NCBI GenBank assembly: GCA_032209605.1
Contig: JASFXZ010000001.1
Span: 26,044,619-26,108,618, forward strand
Reading direction: 5' to 3'
Length of the DNA stretch: 64,000 bases
Origin: Mactromeris polynyma
Taxonomy: Eukaryota; Mollusca; Bivalvia; Venerida; Mactridae
Below, one piece after another: positions 33,990 through 46,838 of the stretch (position 1 is the stretch's first letter; each line of letters starts with the position of its first letter). A program made the translations under genes and the position numbers. The notes beneath the pieces were generated by a model. The model was given only the letters and a program-made list of their open reading frames with translations. It was not told the origin of the DNA and made no database searches.

Positions 33990-36700
33990 TCATTCCGCAC
34001 TTAAAACACTTCATCCATTTGCAGGTAGCATTATCACGGGTCTACTGTCTTTCAATTTTCACGTAGAAAGCTGCCTCTTTGTAGTGGATGTCTTTTTCCC
34101 ACACTATTTAAAGTTGACGTGTATTATCGAATATAATTGAATATCACGAAATTGATGTTGTACGTTTTATTTTATTTTACGTTTTACTTGCAATATCTTA
34201 TGCTTAACATGTAAAGTTTAGAGAACTTATTGGTCAATTAATTGTGGTCGAAATATTGTACAGGTAATTGAATGGCAAGGACTTTTGTACAATGATAAGA
34301 TTTTGCGTAAGGAATAAAATCAAACTACGTTTGTATATAACTTGCAATGTTTTAGTTTGGGTGTTTACCATCAATTTATAAAGCTCTTAATAACAATCTG
34401 CTGAGTATCGATGCGTATCAAAAGGTTTATAATGTACTACGATATAAACTGTCTAGCAGTATTAAGGTATTAACGAATAAAGGGAGGCTAATCGAATGCA
34501 AATGTCTGACCGTTTTTGTTTCATCACATTGCTGAATAATTGACATAAATATGACTAAAATATTTTAAGACTAAAATGTTATTCCAGATAGTTAGTATAT
34601 GCTTTTCACGTCCAATTTATTCATTTTTTCTCTAGTATTTAGGTGTCTTGGAGAGGATAACTTTAATATATATAAATTTTAAATATGTATACGTAGTGTA
34701 CTTGCAATTATGATACAAAAAAATATCAATATAAATGCAATCATAAACGGTCTAATTGAGGCTATTCAAATGAAGTATCAAGTTGATTGTATTTGCAGTA
34801 CTTGTGTTTTAATTATTGATATATGAAGGTAGTTGGGAATGGAATATATGACATTTAAATACCAGAATAATGCACAGTACAAATCTTCCCCCACGGTATT
34901 TATTAATCAGATAACATGGTGTAAATGGACTGTGAAAACGTTAATTATGTGTACATGGATTTATTTTACTAGTCCGTTTCATCGTTACTTGTATTGAACC
35001 GTTTTATAACGGACTCTAAACTCCGGTGTGGTTACTTGATTCTAGTGTGACATTTTGTTTGTGCATATATGTAGTCAGTGTTCGTTTTTGTGCTGACTTT
35101 TTGTCATGGTTGTCTTCGTCTTTCAACACCAAACAATGGATATATACTATTTTCTTTAATTTAAAAAAAATGCAGAATATGTTTAATGCATTATAAATAA
35201 ATCATGATTTTTGTCATGGTTGTCTTCGACTTTCAACACCAAACAATAGATATATACTATTTCTCTTTAATTTCAAAACATGCAGAAAATGCTCGTAAGA
35301 AGAGAGCGTCTGTTAATCCATTCGTCTGATATTGCAAACATGCACATATGCAACGAAGAACGATATGAGTCGATAAAATAATAAAGCATGAATCAATACC
35401 CTAAAATGACTTGAGTGATGTGCAATCATGCTTAACTGCGAATCACACATTGAAGTAAGTTTGCGTATTATACTAATTTATTAATTAGGACAATAACACA
35501 AAGCAACATACGGTTGTGATCTGTATTATAAATGTACAATTTATAACATTATAATAGCGCTACAGGAAATTGTTGTACAGGTAGTGTATCAATCAAATAT
35601 GCATAAATCGGAATGCAATATGTCTTGCAGATAATTTTGCATTATATATGTTTGACCCAGAGACGTACCAAAATGTTTCATTTTGATATTTTGTCAACCA
35701 TTATTAACCATTCAACGCATGTTATATGTTTATTACACTGCTGAAATTCCACAGTCAATACTGGATAGACATTGCTCAAATGCAGTTTTTACATGAATCA
35801 AAGTGTACAGTTTCCTATTAACATCTTAACATCTTTAATAACTTTAAAAACATTCGAAAGTTCTTAAATAGTGAAGTATATTTCAGCATACAGTACGGCA
35901 CAGTCTATATCTCACTGTAAACATATCTGTTTCTATTCCTTTATGTCTGCAGAATCATCGAAAAATCTGCCCCAGTATTGAATCCGATATTTGCTGTTAC
36001 CCGCATGTATTGCCGTTCCCAAGTACAACAGTATAGCTACCGAGTGGGAAAAAACATATGTACAGTGATGCTATTCTGATATTTCTACAATCATTATAAA
36101 CCAATCAGTACATAGTATATGCTGAATACAGTGCTGAAAATGATTCTAAATGACTACTATAATTGCAAAGTGACAAAAGCGTGTAGAGCGCGTGTTTCAA
36201 AATTTATAGAATTTACCAAACCTCACACAGTTGACATTTAACTAAGCCAATATGAACAGATAGATAAATTCACGCAGTAAATAACGCAGATTTGGTGATT
36301 GCAGTATTTATAATACACACTAAACGATAGGTTTTCAATAATTGTGACAACATCTTTGATTATGTCAATAAGTTAGCTGTCTCGAGAAAATCCTTAGAAA
36401 ACTGTAGGAGTTGCGTTTACAAGATTCTGCAAACGAATAAACGGACGATCAGGGTCATAACAATAGGACCTTTCGGGCACACGAAAAGTATGAGTTAAAC
36501 CAAATAAAATGCATACAAAACTTAAATCATGAAAACTTTAAGTGCAATGACCACAAGCAGAAAAAATGGAAATAACAACCAAAAGTTACTGAACAATACC
36601 CTGTACGAAAAACTGTAATCAATAGTGCAAAATATCACAAATATGCACTTATGTCTTACACCATGGATATGAAAGATGCAATTGAACAATAACTCATATA
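33990..36700. other. Unique AT-rich sequence with a small tandem repeat
   Basis: A two-unit tandem repeat of about 110 bp lies at 35097-35285 (TTTTGTCATGGTTGTCTTCG twice). Otherwise no gene, RNA or repeat that I can support. Confidence 0.5.
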
Positions 36701-36712
36701 CAGTGACATATA

Positions 36713-37125
<413 letters not shown>

Positions 37126-37314
37126 ACGTACAAGTACAAAATGCGTTAATATGGATGTCTAATTTTAAAATGTTCATACACTCATCAAAAGACATTCATA
37201 TTCAAATTTATTATAAGATATTTTAGATATATATAACTTTAAAAGCATTACACGAAAGCATAGCCAATCAATACGGTTACGTGTTAAATTCATCTATTTG
37301 GTCGCTCCGGGTAA

Positions 37315-38530
37315 ATGTTGTCATATTGTAGATTATGTGAAACATTGCGTAAATATGGCATTGGTTTCTGTAGCATTTCGGAGTACTTTTGCTATTATCA
37401 CAACATGCATTTCATGGACAAGTTGATAACCGACTATCGATACTATGTTATGTGTGAACGTGACCTTGTGTTCACATGCATCCAGTGGGTCAGGAAAGGA
37501 GGTGTTGCGCTGATGTGACACCGGCGCTTTGTCAATTATACTGTGTCATTGACTTTATCTGATGACAGAATAGTCGGTGTTCAGTTTCAGGTCGCACCAA
37601 ACCAATACATATATATTTTTCAGATATGTCTTCCATGTGTGAACCACTCAATAGACTATTTCAGATGTTATATTAATAAACTGTATGATATTTGTCATTC
37701 GAATGCTCATAATGGTGCTGTTATTTTAGCAGACGAATGCGCAGTGAATATAATACGGTGGGTCAGGGATACATAACACAATAATTTCGTAACGTGCGCA
37801 ATTGTTAGCCGCAACTGACGCAGGGCTGTTGCATTATGACCTTGACCGCATACGAGTTAATTGTGACAAAAGTTTCTAAATATGCATAGTCTGTGTTTCC
37901 TATTAAACGTTTTGCAGATTATCCGAAACCATGTAGGAATGCTTCCAATCCAGCATAATCTAAAGAAGTGTAACTTTCGTCTGACAAGTCCACTGACAAG
38001 TTTTGAACGCTTAATAAGCAGTTAGATCGAGCGGCGGAGTTAGACTCGCAGACATTTTGGAAGAAAGTTAAATTTTAGCGTGAAAGTTCTCAACGTGCTG
38101 TTTGCACTGGCATGAACTTCACTGGTCATACTGTTAGAAATCGCGCTGATATAGCTAATGGATGGAAATAATACTTTAAGAACATAATATACCTCAATGA
38201 AGAACTTGCTGAAAATGGCGCCGTACTGTTGAGACCGAAGTCGTTAAAGCAGATGTTATCCAGTCTGACCGGAATTCCGCCGTATTACCGGAAGAAGTTA
38301 ACAATACAGTTACGGACAAAACGGGTGGAGATGATTCACTGCAGTATGACTACTTGAAATTGGCGAAGGATGTTGTATCGACATTATTAGCAAATATTTT
38401 CACGTTTATGTTACGCCATGGATGTGTCTCTGACCAAATGAAGCATGATCTCATTGTTACTTTTCATAAAGGCTCCAACAATCGAAAGGACAAGCTTGAT
38501 ATTTAACGCGCCATAACCTTGATATTTTGA
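37315..38530 (+). pseudogene. LINE relic: endonuclease and start of RT
   Basis: 37315-37776 encodes part of an APE-type endonuclease: VRKGGVALM, then one in-frame TGA at 37516-37518 (where a Trp codon is likely), then VGVQF...YIYIFQICLPC...NHS and NGAVILADE, in one frame. After a decayed section, 38030-38530 resumes with FWKKV..., an RNRADIANGW segment and HGCVSDQMKHDLIVTFHKG, the N-terminal block of reverse transcriptase, then RAIT. Several stops and indels. The RT active-site part is missing here but a matching segment appears at 46212-46700. A dead non-LTR retrotransposon. Confidence 0.75.
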
Positions 38531-39690
38531 GCTTACATTATGTTAAACAGTTGTTCTGAATTGGTGTTGAGATGATACTATAGACGTACAACAAGGTGTT
38601 CAACAGTTGTTATAGTGTTCTATGATGACGTCATTCGTTTTGCTCGAAAGTGTTTTGTTTCCTTAAGAGTACTTGTTTCATTGATGGTCAAACAGCCATT
38701 GATACTGTTATCAATAGTGGCATACAGTAATGTAACACGGGTGTGCACGTTTTTTAAGCCCACAGGAACACGCAGGCCGCCGCAGGAGGCTGTTGGACAT
38801 GACATGTTGCGGTTACTGCACGGTTTGATACTGGCACAGATGCATATGTATTCACCGCACAACCAACGTACTTGCACTGTGCAAATGAAGCAAAGTGACC
38901 GCACACATAAAGTAAAATCTTGTGGTCGCTGTAGAGCGGAAATGTACACTTTTTGCCTCGCCGTTTATTAGGCCGGTCTACCCTGGGAACAACATCATTC
39001 AGTCACCTGTAATGTTCAAGCGCACAAGTATTATAAGCAATGACAAAATGGGTCCGTAAGGACGAAGCAGAAAATCAGCACAATCAGTAACAATCGAAAA
39101 ACAGTCAATCTGGAGATGAGAAGAGAGACAATGACGATACCCAAGTCGCCATTAGAGTCTTCCTGTCATTGCCTAAACCAACAATCGTCAAGCCGTGCTC
39201 ATATCCAGTCCAAGTGCAGTCAATGTCGGCGAGGGGTGGAGTGAAGCCAGGCACTTGACGAGGCGCTGAGTACCTGCGGGACTAGCCTCCTTTGAAAGAA
39301 CTATCCAAAAAGGATCTGCTTTGAGAAAACCAACGTTTTGGTCTAAAGTTCACATTTTCACTACATATATATATAACATTTATAAACACAATATTTCTAC
39401 GTTTAGTAAAAGTTGTTCAAGACAAAAGTCAAAAGAACACAAATATGTTAAATGAAATGAACGACGTTAAAATATGGTTGTTTCCTGAAATATATTTACG
39501 TTTATAGATAAACACAAAGTATGATCATAAGTTTCAAAGCTTAAAATACATTTCCCAGATTGCATTTTATGTATAAAATAACACTGTGTCCATGTTGACA
39601 GACTAGGAGACCTGATTGACGTCAACAATCAGGTTTTATCAGTAGTTATGACCTCAATGAAGATGTTGGTTTTCACAGAGCGGTGCTATT
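38531..39690. other. Mixed relic sequence, no gene seen
   Basis: The opposed frames at 38615-38971 lack recognisable motifs. A perfect 9-bp stem hairpin lies at 39610-39634. Confidence 0.45.
39610..39634. other. Hairpin around a TGACGTCA palindrome
   Basis: ACCTGATTG and CAATCAGGT form a perfect 9-bp stem; the junction contains TGACGTCA, the cyclic-AMP response element consensus. It stands alone in decayed transposon sequence, so it may be a transposon end or chance. Confidence 0.5.
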
Positions 39691-39703
39691 TTTTTCTTTG
39701 CAG

Positions 39704-40023
39704 ATTGAAGCTTCAATGGAGACTTCCAATGACGACAGGACTGTCTAGGGGCAATGGATGATGGTCCGTATGGCTAAGATCCCGGACGACCGATAGCAGC
39801 AGTTTCAGGATGATTCCTATTTCCTCTTGTCACGATTTACGGTGGAAACTCCGCTGTAAAACTAGGCTTATCCAATTTATCAGGCCGCCCAAGTCTCCCA
39901 GATGCCACTGTCCGTGCATCCACAGCAGTTCCAGTCTTTGACGCCACAGCAGCCTCAGCAGAGGCAGTTCCAACCATTACCGCATGTTCAGCAGTGTGAG
40001 TATGGCCAGGCAGCAAAACAGTA
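39704..40023 (+). pseudogene. Glutamine-rich ORF relic with four stops
   Basis: After an acceptor-like TTTTTTCTTTGCAG, a single frame runs from METSNDDRTV through WMMVRMAKIPDDR to a Q/P-rich tail (PQQPQQRQFQPLP) and a final TAA. It is broken by TAG, TAG, TAA and TAG but never leaves the frame, as expected of an old exon or LINE ORF1 decaying by substitution. The family is not certain. Confidence 0.5.
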
Positions 40024-40439
40024 AAACTCTAGGTGGCAAAAGTTCTCTTAATACAATAAATCAAACTGTTATATTGTAGAAAATGAGTTCTGACCTGCCA
40101 TTTTTTCTATGAAAACCTCATATGTTTAGAAAGAGCATCATTGCCCAACAAATCTGATTCCTTTTATAAAATAATTATTAAAAAATAAATTTTGTGCTGC
40201 TATTTTAAATTAGTTGTTATACCAAATGGGTACTGTCTGACAGACAGTTTTGATTATTCACTGAGATATTATCTGACACCATAATGTTGCCTTCAAACAC
40301 ATTCTTCCAGAATTCATTTGAGATTAATGGAGGTTCATTTTTAATTAAATCACTACTAAATGAGTGTTATAAATGGATACATATATGTAACTAAGGTAAG
40401 ATATTTTGATCTTTTGGTTATTAATTTCCTCAGCCAAGT
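40024..40439. other. AT-rich sequence, nothing seen
   Basis: No supported feature; it may include the 3' end of the adjoining minus-strand LINE. Confidence 0.4.
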
Positions 40440-43006
40440 TGTTTTAAATGACATAAAAACATTCTTAGCCCCAATTAATGTGATTTCGTTTAAATTTGTT
40501 GATAGAGCGACTCCCAGTAAATCAAAATAATTCAGTTCCCATTTTAAGTCTAAATCTGGGCATAAGTTATTTGTATTGTCATTATAACACCAATCCGGAC
40601 TGCTTTTGTTTTGTCAATGTTCATGTATAAACCAGAGATTTCCGCATAAAATTTTAAAGTATTCATTGTGTTGCGTAGTGACTTCTACGTGCCATCAAGT
40701 GAAACTGTTGTGTCATCTGCATATTGGGATAATAGAAAATGAACATTACTGATATAAATACCAGTAATATTGAGGTTATTTTTAATAATTACGGCTAAGA
40801 TATATGCACATTATAAACAGTTATGGTGACAGTGGATCGCCTTGTCTGCAACCACGCTGCACATAAAACCATTCAGATAAATGACCATTGATATTAACGC
40901 AAGATTCTATATTTGTGTAAAATAGTTTGATATATTTTATTATGTTATCCCCAAAGTTGAAAAACTGTATTACGTTGAAAATAAAATCCCATGATATTGA
41001 ATCGAACGCAGTAGCAAAATCAAGCAATTAAATAATTCCTGGAGTATTATACTTCTCAGTAAAAAAACATACTATCATAAATAAGTCGGATGTTATCCCC
41101 CATAAATCGGCCCGGCAAGAATCCACTTTGGCCTTCACTGATCAAGTTATTCCAAACTGACTTTAAACGTGCAGCAATAGATGCAGACGCAATTTTATAA
41201 GACACATTAAACAGGGAAATTGTTCGCCAATTTTTCAGAAACATTTTATCTTTATACCCTTTTGGAATACAAGTTATAACTCCTTGCTTGAATGTCACTA
41301 CCAATTTTCCTGCATTAAAAGCATGGTTTACAGATCTAACTAATAAATCACCCATATCATTCCAGAAAAAAATATAAACGGAGGTTGTGAAGCCACTGTT
41401 GTCTGGGGCAGAATTATTATTCATCTTCTTTAAACTAGCTGCAATTTCTTCATTAGACAAGTTGTTTTCCAGTGAGATTTTATCAGTATTTGAAACCCTG
41501 TTTATGTTGTTATTTTCAAAAGGGAAGTTTATGTCATTTACTGTTTTTTTAGAATACAAGGATTTAAAATGAAAGAGAGAGAATACGTAACTACAGGGAA
41601 CGCAACATACAAAAGACAGTGCCTCCCCACGCAGACCTCCAGGAAAACAACAATCCACAAAACATAAGGCACTTAAATAGGTCAAAGGGTCCACATGTTA
41701 AGGAGCAGAGGCACAAGGAATTGCCCGGCAGACCACAAGGAATAACTAGGAGAATCAAAGTGGACCGTGAAGGAAGGGGGAGGGGGGATTAATGCATGGA
41801 AAAGATCACGGGACAAGTCAAGACAACTGGCCGCAATAGGCCAAAACTGGGCAGGAAACAACATGAATACTATATAAAGTGATATAATTGCACAGGGGAA
41901 AGGGAAATACAAAACACATTCAAAACACAAACAACAACCATATAGCGAATTACAGCCTTGGAACTGTCAGCAAAAAACACTGGAGTTATGGTTTCATAAG
42001 ATAAGTTTTTGATTAGTGAGAATAATTCCAGTATTTGCATGTAGTTTGTTCATAGCTTTTTTGTCTTAAGGTTTTTCTTCTTCATTGAACCACTTTGCTC
42101 TAGACCTAATTAATTTGCCCTCCATGTATTTTTTACGTAAATCTTGTAGTTCCTAATTTTCTCTTTTCTTCTTAGAACTTGCAAATGATATAGTTTCCCC
42201 GAATTTCTAAAAGCAAGGTTTCAAAAAGAGTTGGTCATTTATATCAAATGTTATATCTTTATTACTGATGTTATCAATGTTAATATTTTCAATTTGGTTT
42301 GAAGAAGCATATTGTGACTTGACACTATTAATATTTATTTTATTGTATTTACAAACTCAATGTCTTTTAACAGAGAGTTATTCAACTTCCAACATGAGTT
42401 ACCCTTATTACATTATTCAAAGTTAAACTTATTTATATCAATGAGTGATCGTTTCGGTAACCTGGATTAATATCTGATTTTGTTACTTTTGAATAAAGCA
42501 TGCTTGAAATTAAGAAGAAATCGAGACGAACTTGTTTAATAGGATTTTTCTTAAGCCAAGTAAACTTTTTTAACTCCAAGTGGTCCTTTTTCCAACCATC
42601 TATCAAATCAAATTCTAACATCATTTTAAAAACTTTGTCTCTAGATTTTGGATTATTTTTTTCACGAATCATTTCATAAAATCTTTATTTTACATACAGG
42701 CAAAACAGAGAAATAACTTTTTTAAACGATGTGAAATGCAATATTAATAGGTTTCCCGAATTATATTTTTCCATCCCTCTATATTTAAAATCAAAATTAT
42801 TGTTTATTAAATTGCTACACCTCTTGACTGAGAATTAAAGTTATTGAAATAGCTTTCAAAACCCGATATACTTCTTGTGAATAACAAATCTTCATTTGTG
42901 AAATGTGTATCTTGAATACAATAACTATTATACATGTATTTCTTTTACCGTTATCTCCTTATCTTTGAACATTTAAGGAAGCAATGGTTACATTTTCAGT
43001 CATAAC
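40440..43006 (-). pseudogene. L1/Tx1-type LINE, degraded, with nested repeat
   Basis: Reading on the minus strand: an endonuclease start at 43006 (TIASLNV), QDTHFT near 42900, the endonuclease end LDFFLISS...DINPGYRNDHS at 42433-42560, then the RT from about 41560: NNNSAPDNSGFT, LVVTFKQGVITCIPKG, LKNWRTISLFNVSYKI, GQSGFLPGR, then LDFATAFDSISWDF and GCRQGDPLSP at 40821-41027, and YADDTT near 40715. Stops and frameshifts occur throughout. The endonuclease with this RT style suggests the L1/Tx1 group. Repeat R1 interrupts it at 41572-41942. Confidence 0.85.
41572..41942 (-). repeat. Dispersed repeat R1, inverted, nested in the LINE
   Basis: The most complete copy, about 370 bp. On the minus strand it runs from TTTCCCCTGTGCAATTATAT to GTTCCCTGTAGTTACGTATT and a CTCTCTTTC tail. 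LINE sequence lies on either side, so R1 inserted after the LINE. Confidence 0.7.
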
Positions 43007-43009
43007 CTA

Positions 43010-44250
43010 TAACGTTACCGCACAATTCTTATCGACTGCTATCTGGATTATCAACCTACCACAAGATCTGTCCATCGAATCAACTGTATGAACACACTCA
43101 CTGCTCTCGGAATGTTTCTCCGAGTCTGTCTGTAATAAAAATTGCCCAAAAAAGGGAGATGTACATTTTGTGGAATTTACACGAACAATAAAAGACATAA
43201 AAAGAGATAAGCATTTGAGGGTGTTATTGGATGAAAAATGACAAGCTTTCATGCTATGTTAAGCTCTTGAAGTACTAAGTAGGGGGGAACAAACTGTCAA
43301 GTAAAATAACTTAGAATAAAGTGTTGATTCTACTATCGTGCCTTATCATAGTTTAAGAAATTGAGTAGTTTCTGTTCATCATTTTAGCACATAAATTTAA
43401 CGTCCTTACAATATAAAATTTACACCGAGCAACTGAGACAAGAAAAACTGCCTTGGACAACCTTTCTCTTCAAGAACTACCACAGGAGCTGTGCCATGGT
43501 CTAACCCGTATTATATGATAAACACAAAATCATAACACAAGGCAAATAGATCAAATCAACAACCAGAAATCTAGAAAAATAAACCGTATAGTCGATCCCA
43601 AGTCTTTTAAATACAATATAAGTGGACACAAATCTCTTTGAAGTTAGCGTTCGACAACATGCCGCTTCACAAGATAAACAAAGGCTGCTTGCATCTATGA
43701 AAATAACGAAACTAAAACATTGTGTAAGTCTACAATTAGCAAAGTGCCTGTGCATGTCACAAGTGTTTTTATAAATACACGCTGAATATAGTAGGTAAAT
43801 ACAAAACATCTATAACTATATTGGACAATTTTATTGTGTCGCTAATGATAACGTTAATAGTTATGTTTTGTAAGTATCACGTGGTTTACTTTAATCTGAA
43901 TGCTCGCCATTCAGATCTACCGCTCGGTGGCACAACTAATGTTTATAAACAAAAGCACGTGTTAGACTGTCATTATAGTTTATTCCTTATTTGATCCTTA
44001 TTTTCTCACTAGAAAGGAGTAGGGCAATGATTTATTCCTCGTCAGACCACGCTGGTATATTATTGTAGAATTAAATATCAAGTGATTGAATAAATTTTGG
44101 AGCAGTTCTGTTTTATATCATTTCACAATTGAGCAACACTGTAAATGCCAGTTAATACAGCAAGTGCTATTGTAATTCCTCTGTTGTTTCCCCTCTCGGG
44201 TCACCCTCATGCCGCCGGTGAGTGATGTGTTAGTTAGTTTTACGTTGTTG
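43010..44250. other. AT-rich sequence, nothing seen
   Basis: No supported gene or repeat. The right end may include the 3' flank or terminal inverted repeat of the Harbinger element, which I could not identify. Confidence 0.45.
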
Positions 44251-44252
44251 TG

Positions 44253-45785
44253 TCATGCCCTTGGCATTACGTTGCCATGGTCATCCTCCCTATCTACGTC
44301 GATCGGCGCTCCAGGAAAACGCGTACGAAGCAGGTTGCGTAGTATGATAGTGCTATTCACAACATTACGGGCGTTACAAGGTTCCATATGGAGTGTCGTA
44401 AGCAGGCACCGCCAACGATGTGCAAGAATCCCAAACGCATTCTCAACGAGACTCCGCGCCCGAGACAGGCGGTAGTAAAAGATCCGCTGACGATGTGTCA
44501 GGTTCTTTTGTGCTGTATGGCTTCATCATCTACTCGCGGAGTGGGAATGCATCGTCCCCGATCATGAAGTAATGTATGTTGCGGTCGTATGCGGGCAGCG
44601 GCTCAGCCGGTGGGAATCCCAGTGCATCATTCTCTAGTGTCGGCTTCAACCTAGAATCATTGAAGGGACCTGCATCAGAGGCAGACCCGTTGCCCCCGAC
44701 GTTACACTACAAGAACTCGTACTCTGCATCGATGACTACCAGGATGATTATGGAGCAAATCATGTGTAGTTAAAGTAAAGACTACCGTACTGAATGGGTA
44801 AACGTATGGCCACATGCTTGCCGTCGATGGCACCACAGACGTGATGAAAATTCCATCGAACCCCAACCTTCTCTGCAACCTTACGCCAAAACCATCTGCT
44901 GTCGCGGGACAATAAATAGTTCATCTTCGTCCTTTCCTTAATAGCTTGACAGACTTTAGGAACAAACAGCGAGATCGTATTATGCCAAACACAGAAGCTG
45001 AAGTCGAGCGAGCTGTAGCTTGCTTCTGTGGCTAGAAACCACAACGTAATAACCAATTTGAGACCAGGTTCTAGCGGAAGGCGGATCCTTAAAAAAAATA
45101 CAAAACATAGTGTAATTAGATTATGTATGCCTTGTTCATTAATTTGTTAAATAATTTAAACATGGAAAACAGATTTGTACACATTATGAAACTTCCGCAT
45201 CTGGTAGTAAGCTGGACAATTGAAACGTGACGGGTTAGATTCTGAGTCCGGCCGGCTACTGACATTGCGGATATTTGATCAAATAATATTTATGAAGTCA
45301 TTCGCATCAGCCATTGATTTAAGTGGGGAAAGGGTCAATCGTTTTGCAATGAAATATTTTATTCACTAGTTATACAACCTGAAAAATCGACAACACCTTT
45401 CATATAACTCAAAATGGAATGGGGTCAATAAGGGTGTTACGCCCAAAACAAACATATGAAATAATATAAAAGAAACATCAATACACATACCTCGGTCCCT
45501 TTGTGATGCGCAGAGACACTCGTAGGAGCAGCTCGGCAAACGTATTCGGGTCCATAGGTATGTACGCCTTGTAGTCGCCATGCGATTCTCGCTCAAGCTC
45601 TTGGAACAGGGTGTGGTACTGGCAAAACAGCCGGCGCCTCTCATTCCAGAGACGCACCAAGTACTACCGCCTTCTTCTTTCCAAGAGACGTCGCCGCTCT
45701 CTGATAATAGTAGCCGAAATGAGGACATGACGAATCTGTTCCTCTGCCTGTAGCAAACTCAACTGAACCCAACGCAATCGATGAG
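44253..45785 (-). pseudogene. PIF/Harbinger transposase (HARBI1-like), broken
   Basis: The N-terminal exon (to 45491) has ERRRLLERRRR, an in-frame TAG near 45665, then VRLWNERRR, FQELERESHGDYKAYIPMD and RVSLRITKGP. A donor AG|GTATGT at 45490 and an acceptor TTTTTTTTAAG at 45088 join in phase to LEPGLKLVITLWFLA, SYSSL, HNTISLFVPKVC and CGAIDGKHVA (first catalytic Asp). Near 44765 the frame shifts, then VVIDAEYEF, a TAG near 44712, NGSASDAGPFNDSRL (second Asp), LPAYDRNIHYFMIGDDAFPL and, after more shifts, RARSLVENAFGILAHRWR. A complete but inactivated transposase gene with its intron. Confidence 0.85.
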
Positions 45786-46211
45786 GTAAGATCGGATCAG
45801 GCATCCTGAAGACAGTATTCTTGAAGCCGAAATGACCTCCTGTACTCGCATGGTATATACATACACTCGAAATATTGGCGCGTGGCTCGAGATGGTCAAT
45901 TTCGTGCGAACTTTCAGTCGTCTTACGGAGCTGTGCGGAGTCGTACACAACACTGCGGAACCGCACATTGCCGTACGTCAGTTGCACATCACGGGGTTTT
46001 ACGTTCAACTTGCGAGTATTAGGTTGGTGTTTTCGTGCGGAAGCTGCAAGGCACCCGCAAGGGCCCGTACTGCGAACAGAAGTTGTCTGTAGGATGTCTG
46101 TACAGTTGCTACAGTCGTGTCTAATCGCAAACCGACCGCAGCTGCGGTAACGTACATGCAACAAAACGCATGGTGAGTTATGACCGAGGCATAATACTGT
46201 AAAGGATTTAC
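45786..46211. other. Upstream flank of the Harbinger gene
   Basis: Somewhat GC-richer than its surroundings. Overlapping frames on both strands (for example minus 45664-46215 and plus 45832-46150) show no family motifs beyond the transposase N-terminus and are taken as chance. Confidence 0.45.
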
Positions 46212-46700
46212 ACAAATGGATTGATCAAAGAATTACGTGAAAGTGGATAAGGTATATGCATGTATGATATGAATTTTAGATAACTGACAGTAGCAGATGA
46301 TATGGTCTTAGCATCATATTATATGAGTTGACTTCAATCAATTATGGATATATGTGACTCATATGCAAATTGATGGCGTTTCGAATACAATGCAGATAAA
46401 TGTTCTATAATAGTGTTTAACGAGGATAGACAAACATCTTGTGGCCGTCAACTTAATCTAGTTGATAATACATGTATATGTATCGTGAAGGAAGCGAATA
46501 ATTACGTTCTTAGGCATTAACTGTGGCATATTTCTCTCTTCAAATATTCGTATCGAGAACGAATGTAACAAACTACGAGGAACCTCGCAGATTGTTTAAA
46601 GATGAATTTATAAGATCAGAAAAAATAGCTTATAAGAACAACAAGAGTATTGCAGTAAACTGTCGTAGTGGACATTTAAATAACCTTAAATAGAGCTACA
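46212..46700 (+). pseudogene. LINE relic: RT active-site segment
   Basis: One broken plus-strand frame carries LIKELRESG, ICMYDMNF, VADDMVLAS (the RT ADD box), MDICDSYA, WRFEYNADKCSIIVFNEDRQTS, GRQLNL and NKLRGT-like residues. This is the part of the RT missing from the relic at 37315-38530 and is in the same orientation, so both may come from one element split by later insertions. Confidence 0.7.
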
Positions 46701-46822
46701 AGTACTAACATGATAACGATTGACGTCTGTGAATAATTAGAAAAAAACAGGATTTGGTATTTAACCTGATCATTCTATGAATACTGTGTATATATGTAGA
46801 AAAATATCAAATATCGTGATTG

Positions 46823-46838
46823 CCCCCCCCCCCCCCCC
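46823..46838. repeat. Poly-C run of 16
   Basis: Sixteen consecutive C bases. It can form i-motif or G-rich structures on the other strand, and its length is also prone to assembly error. Confidence 0.9.

Noticed and set aside
38615..38971. A 118-residue plus-strand protein and its antisense partner
   Set aside because: No family motif, no splice signals, surrounded by LINE relics.
45664..46215. A 183-residue minus-strand protein
   Set aside because: Only its last 25 or so residues match the Harbinger N-terminus; the rest is unrelated flank and the frame ends at the pseudogene stop.
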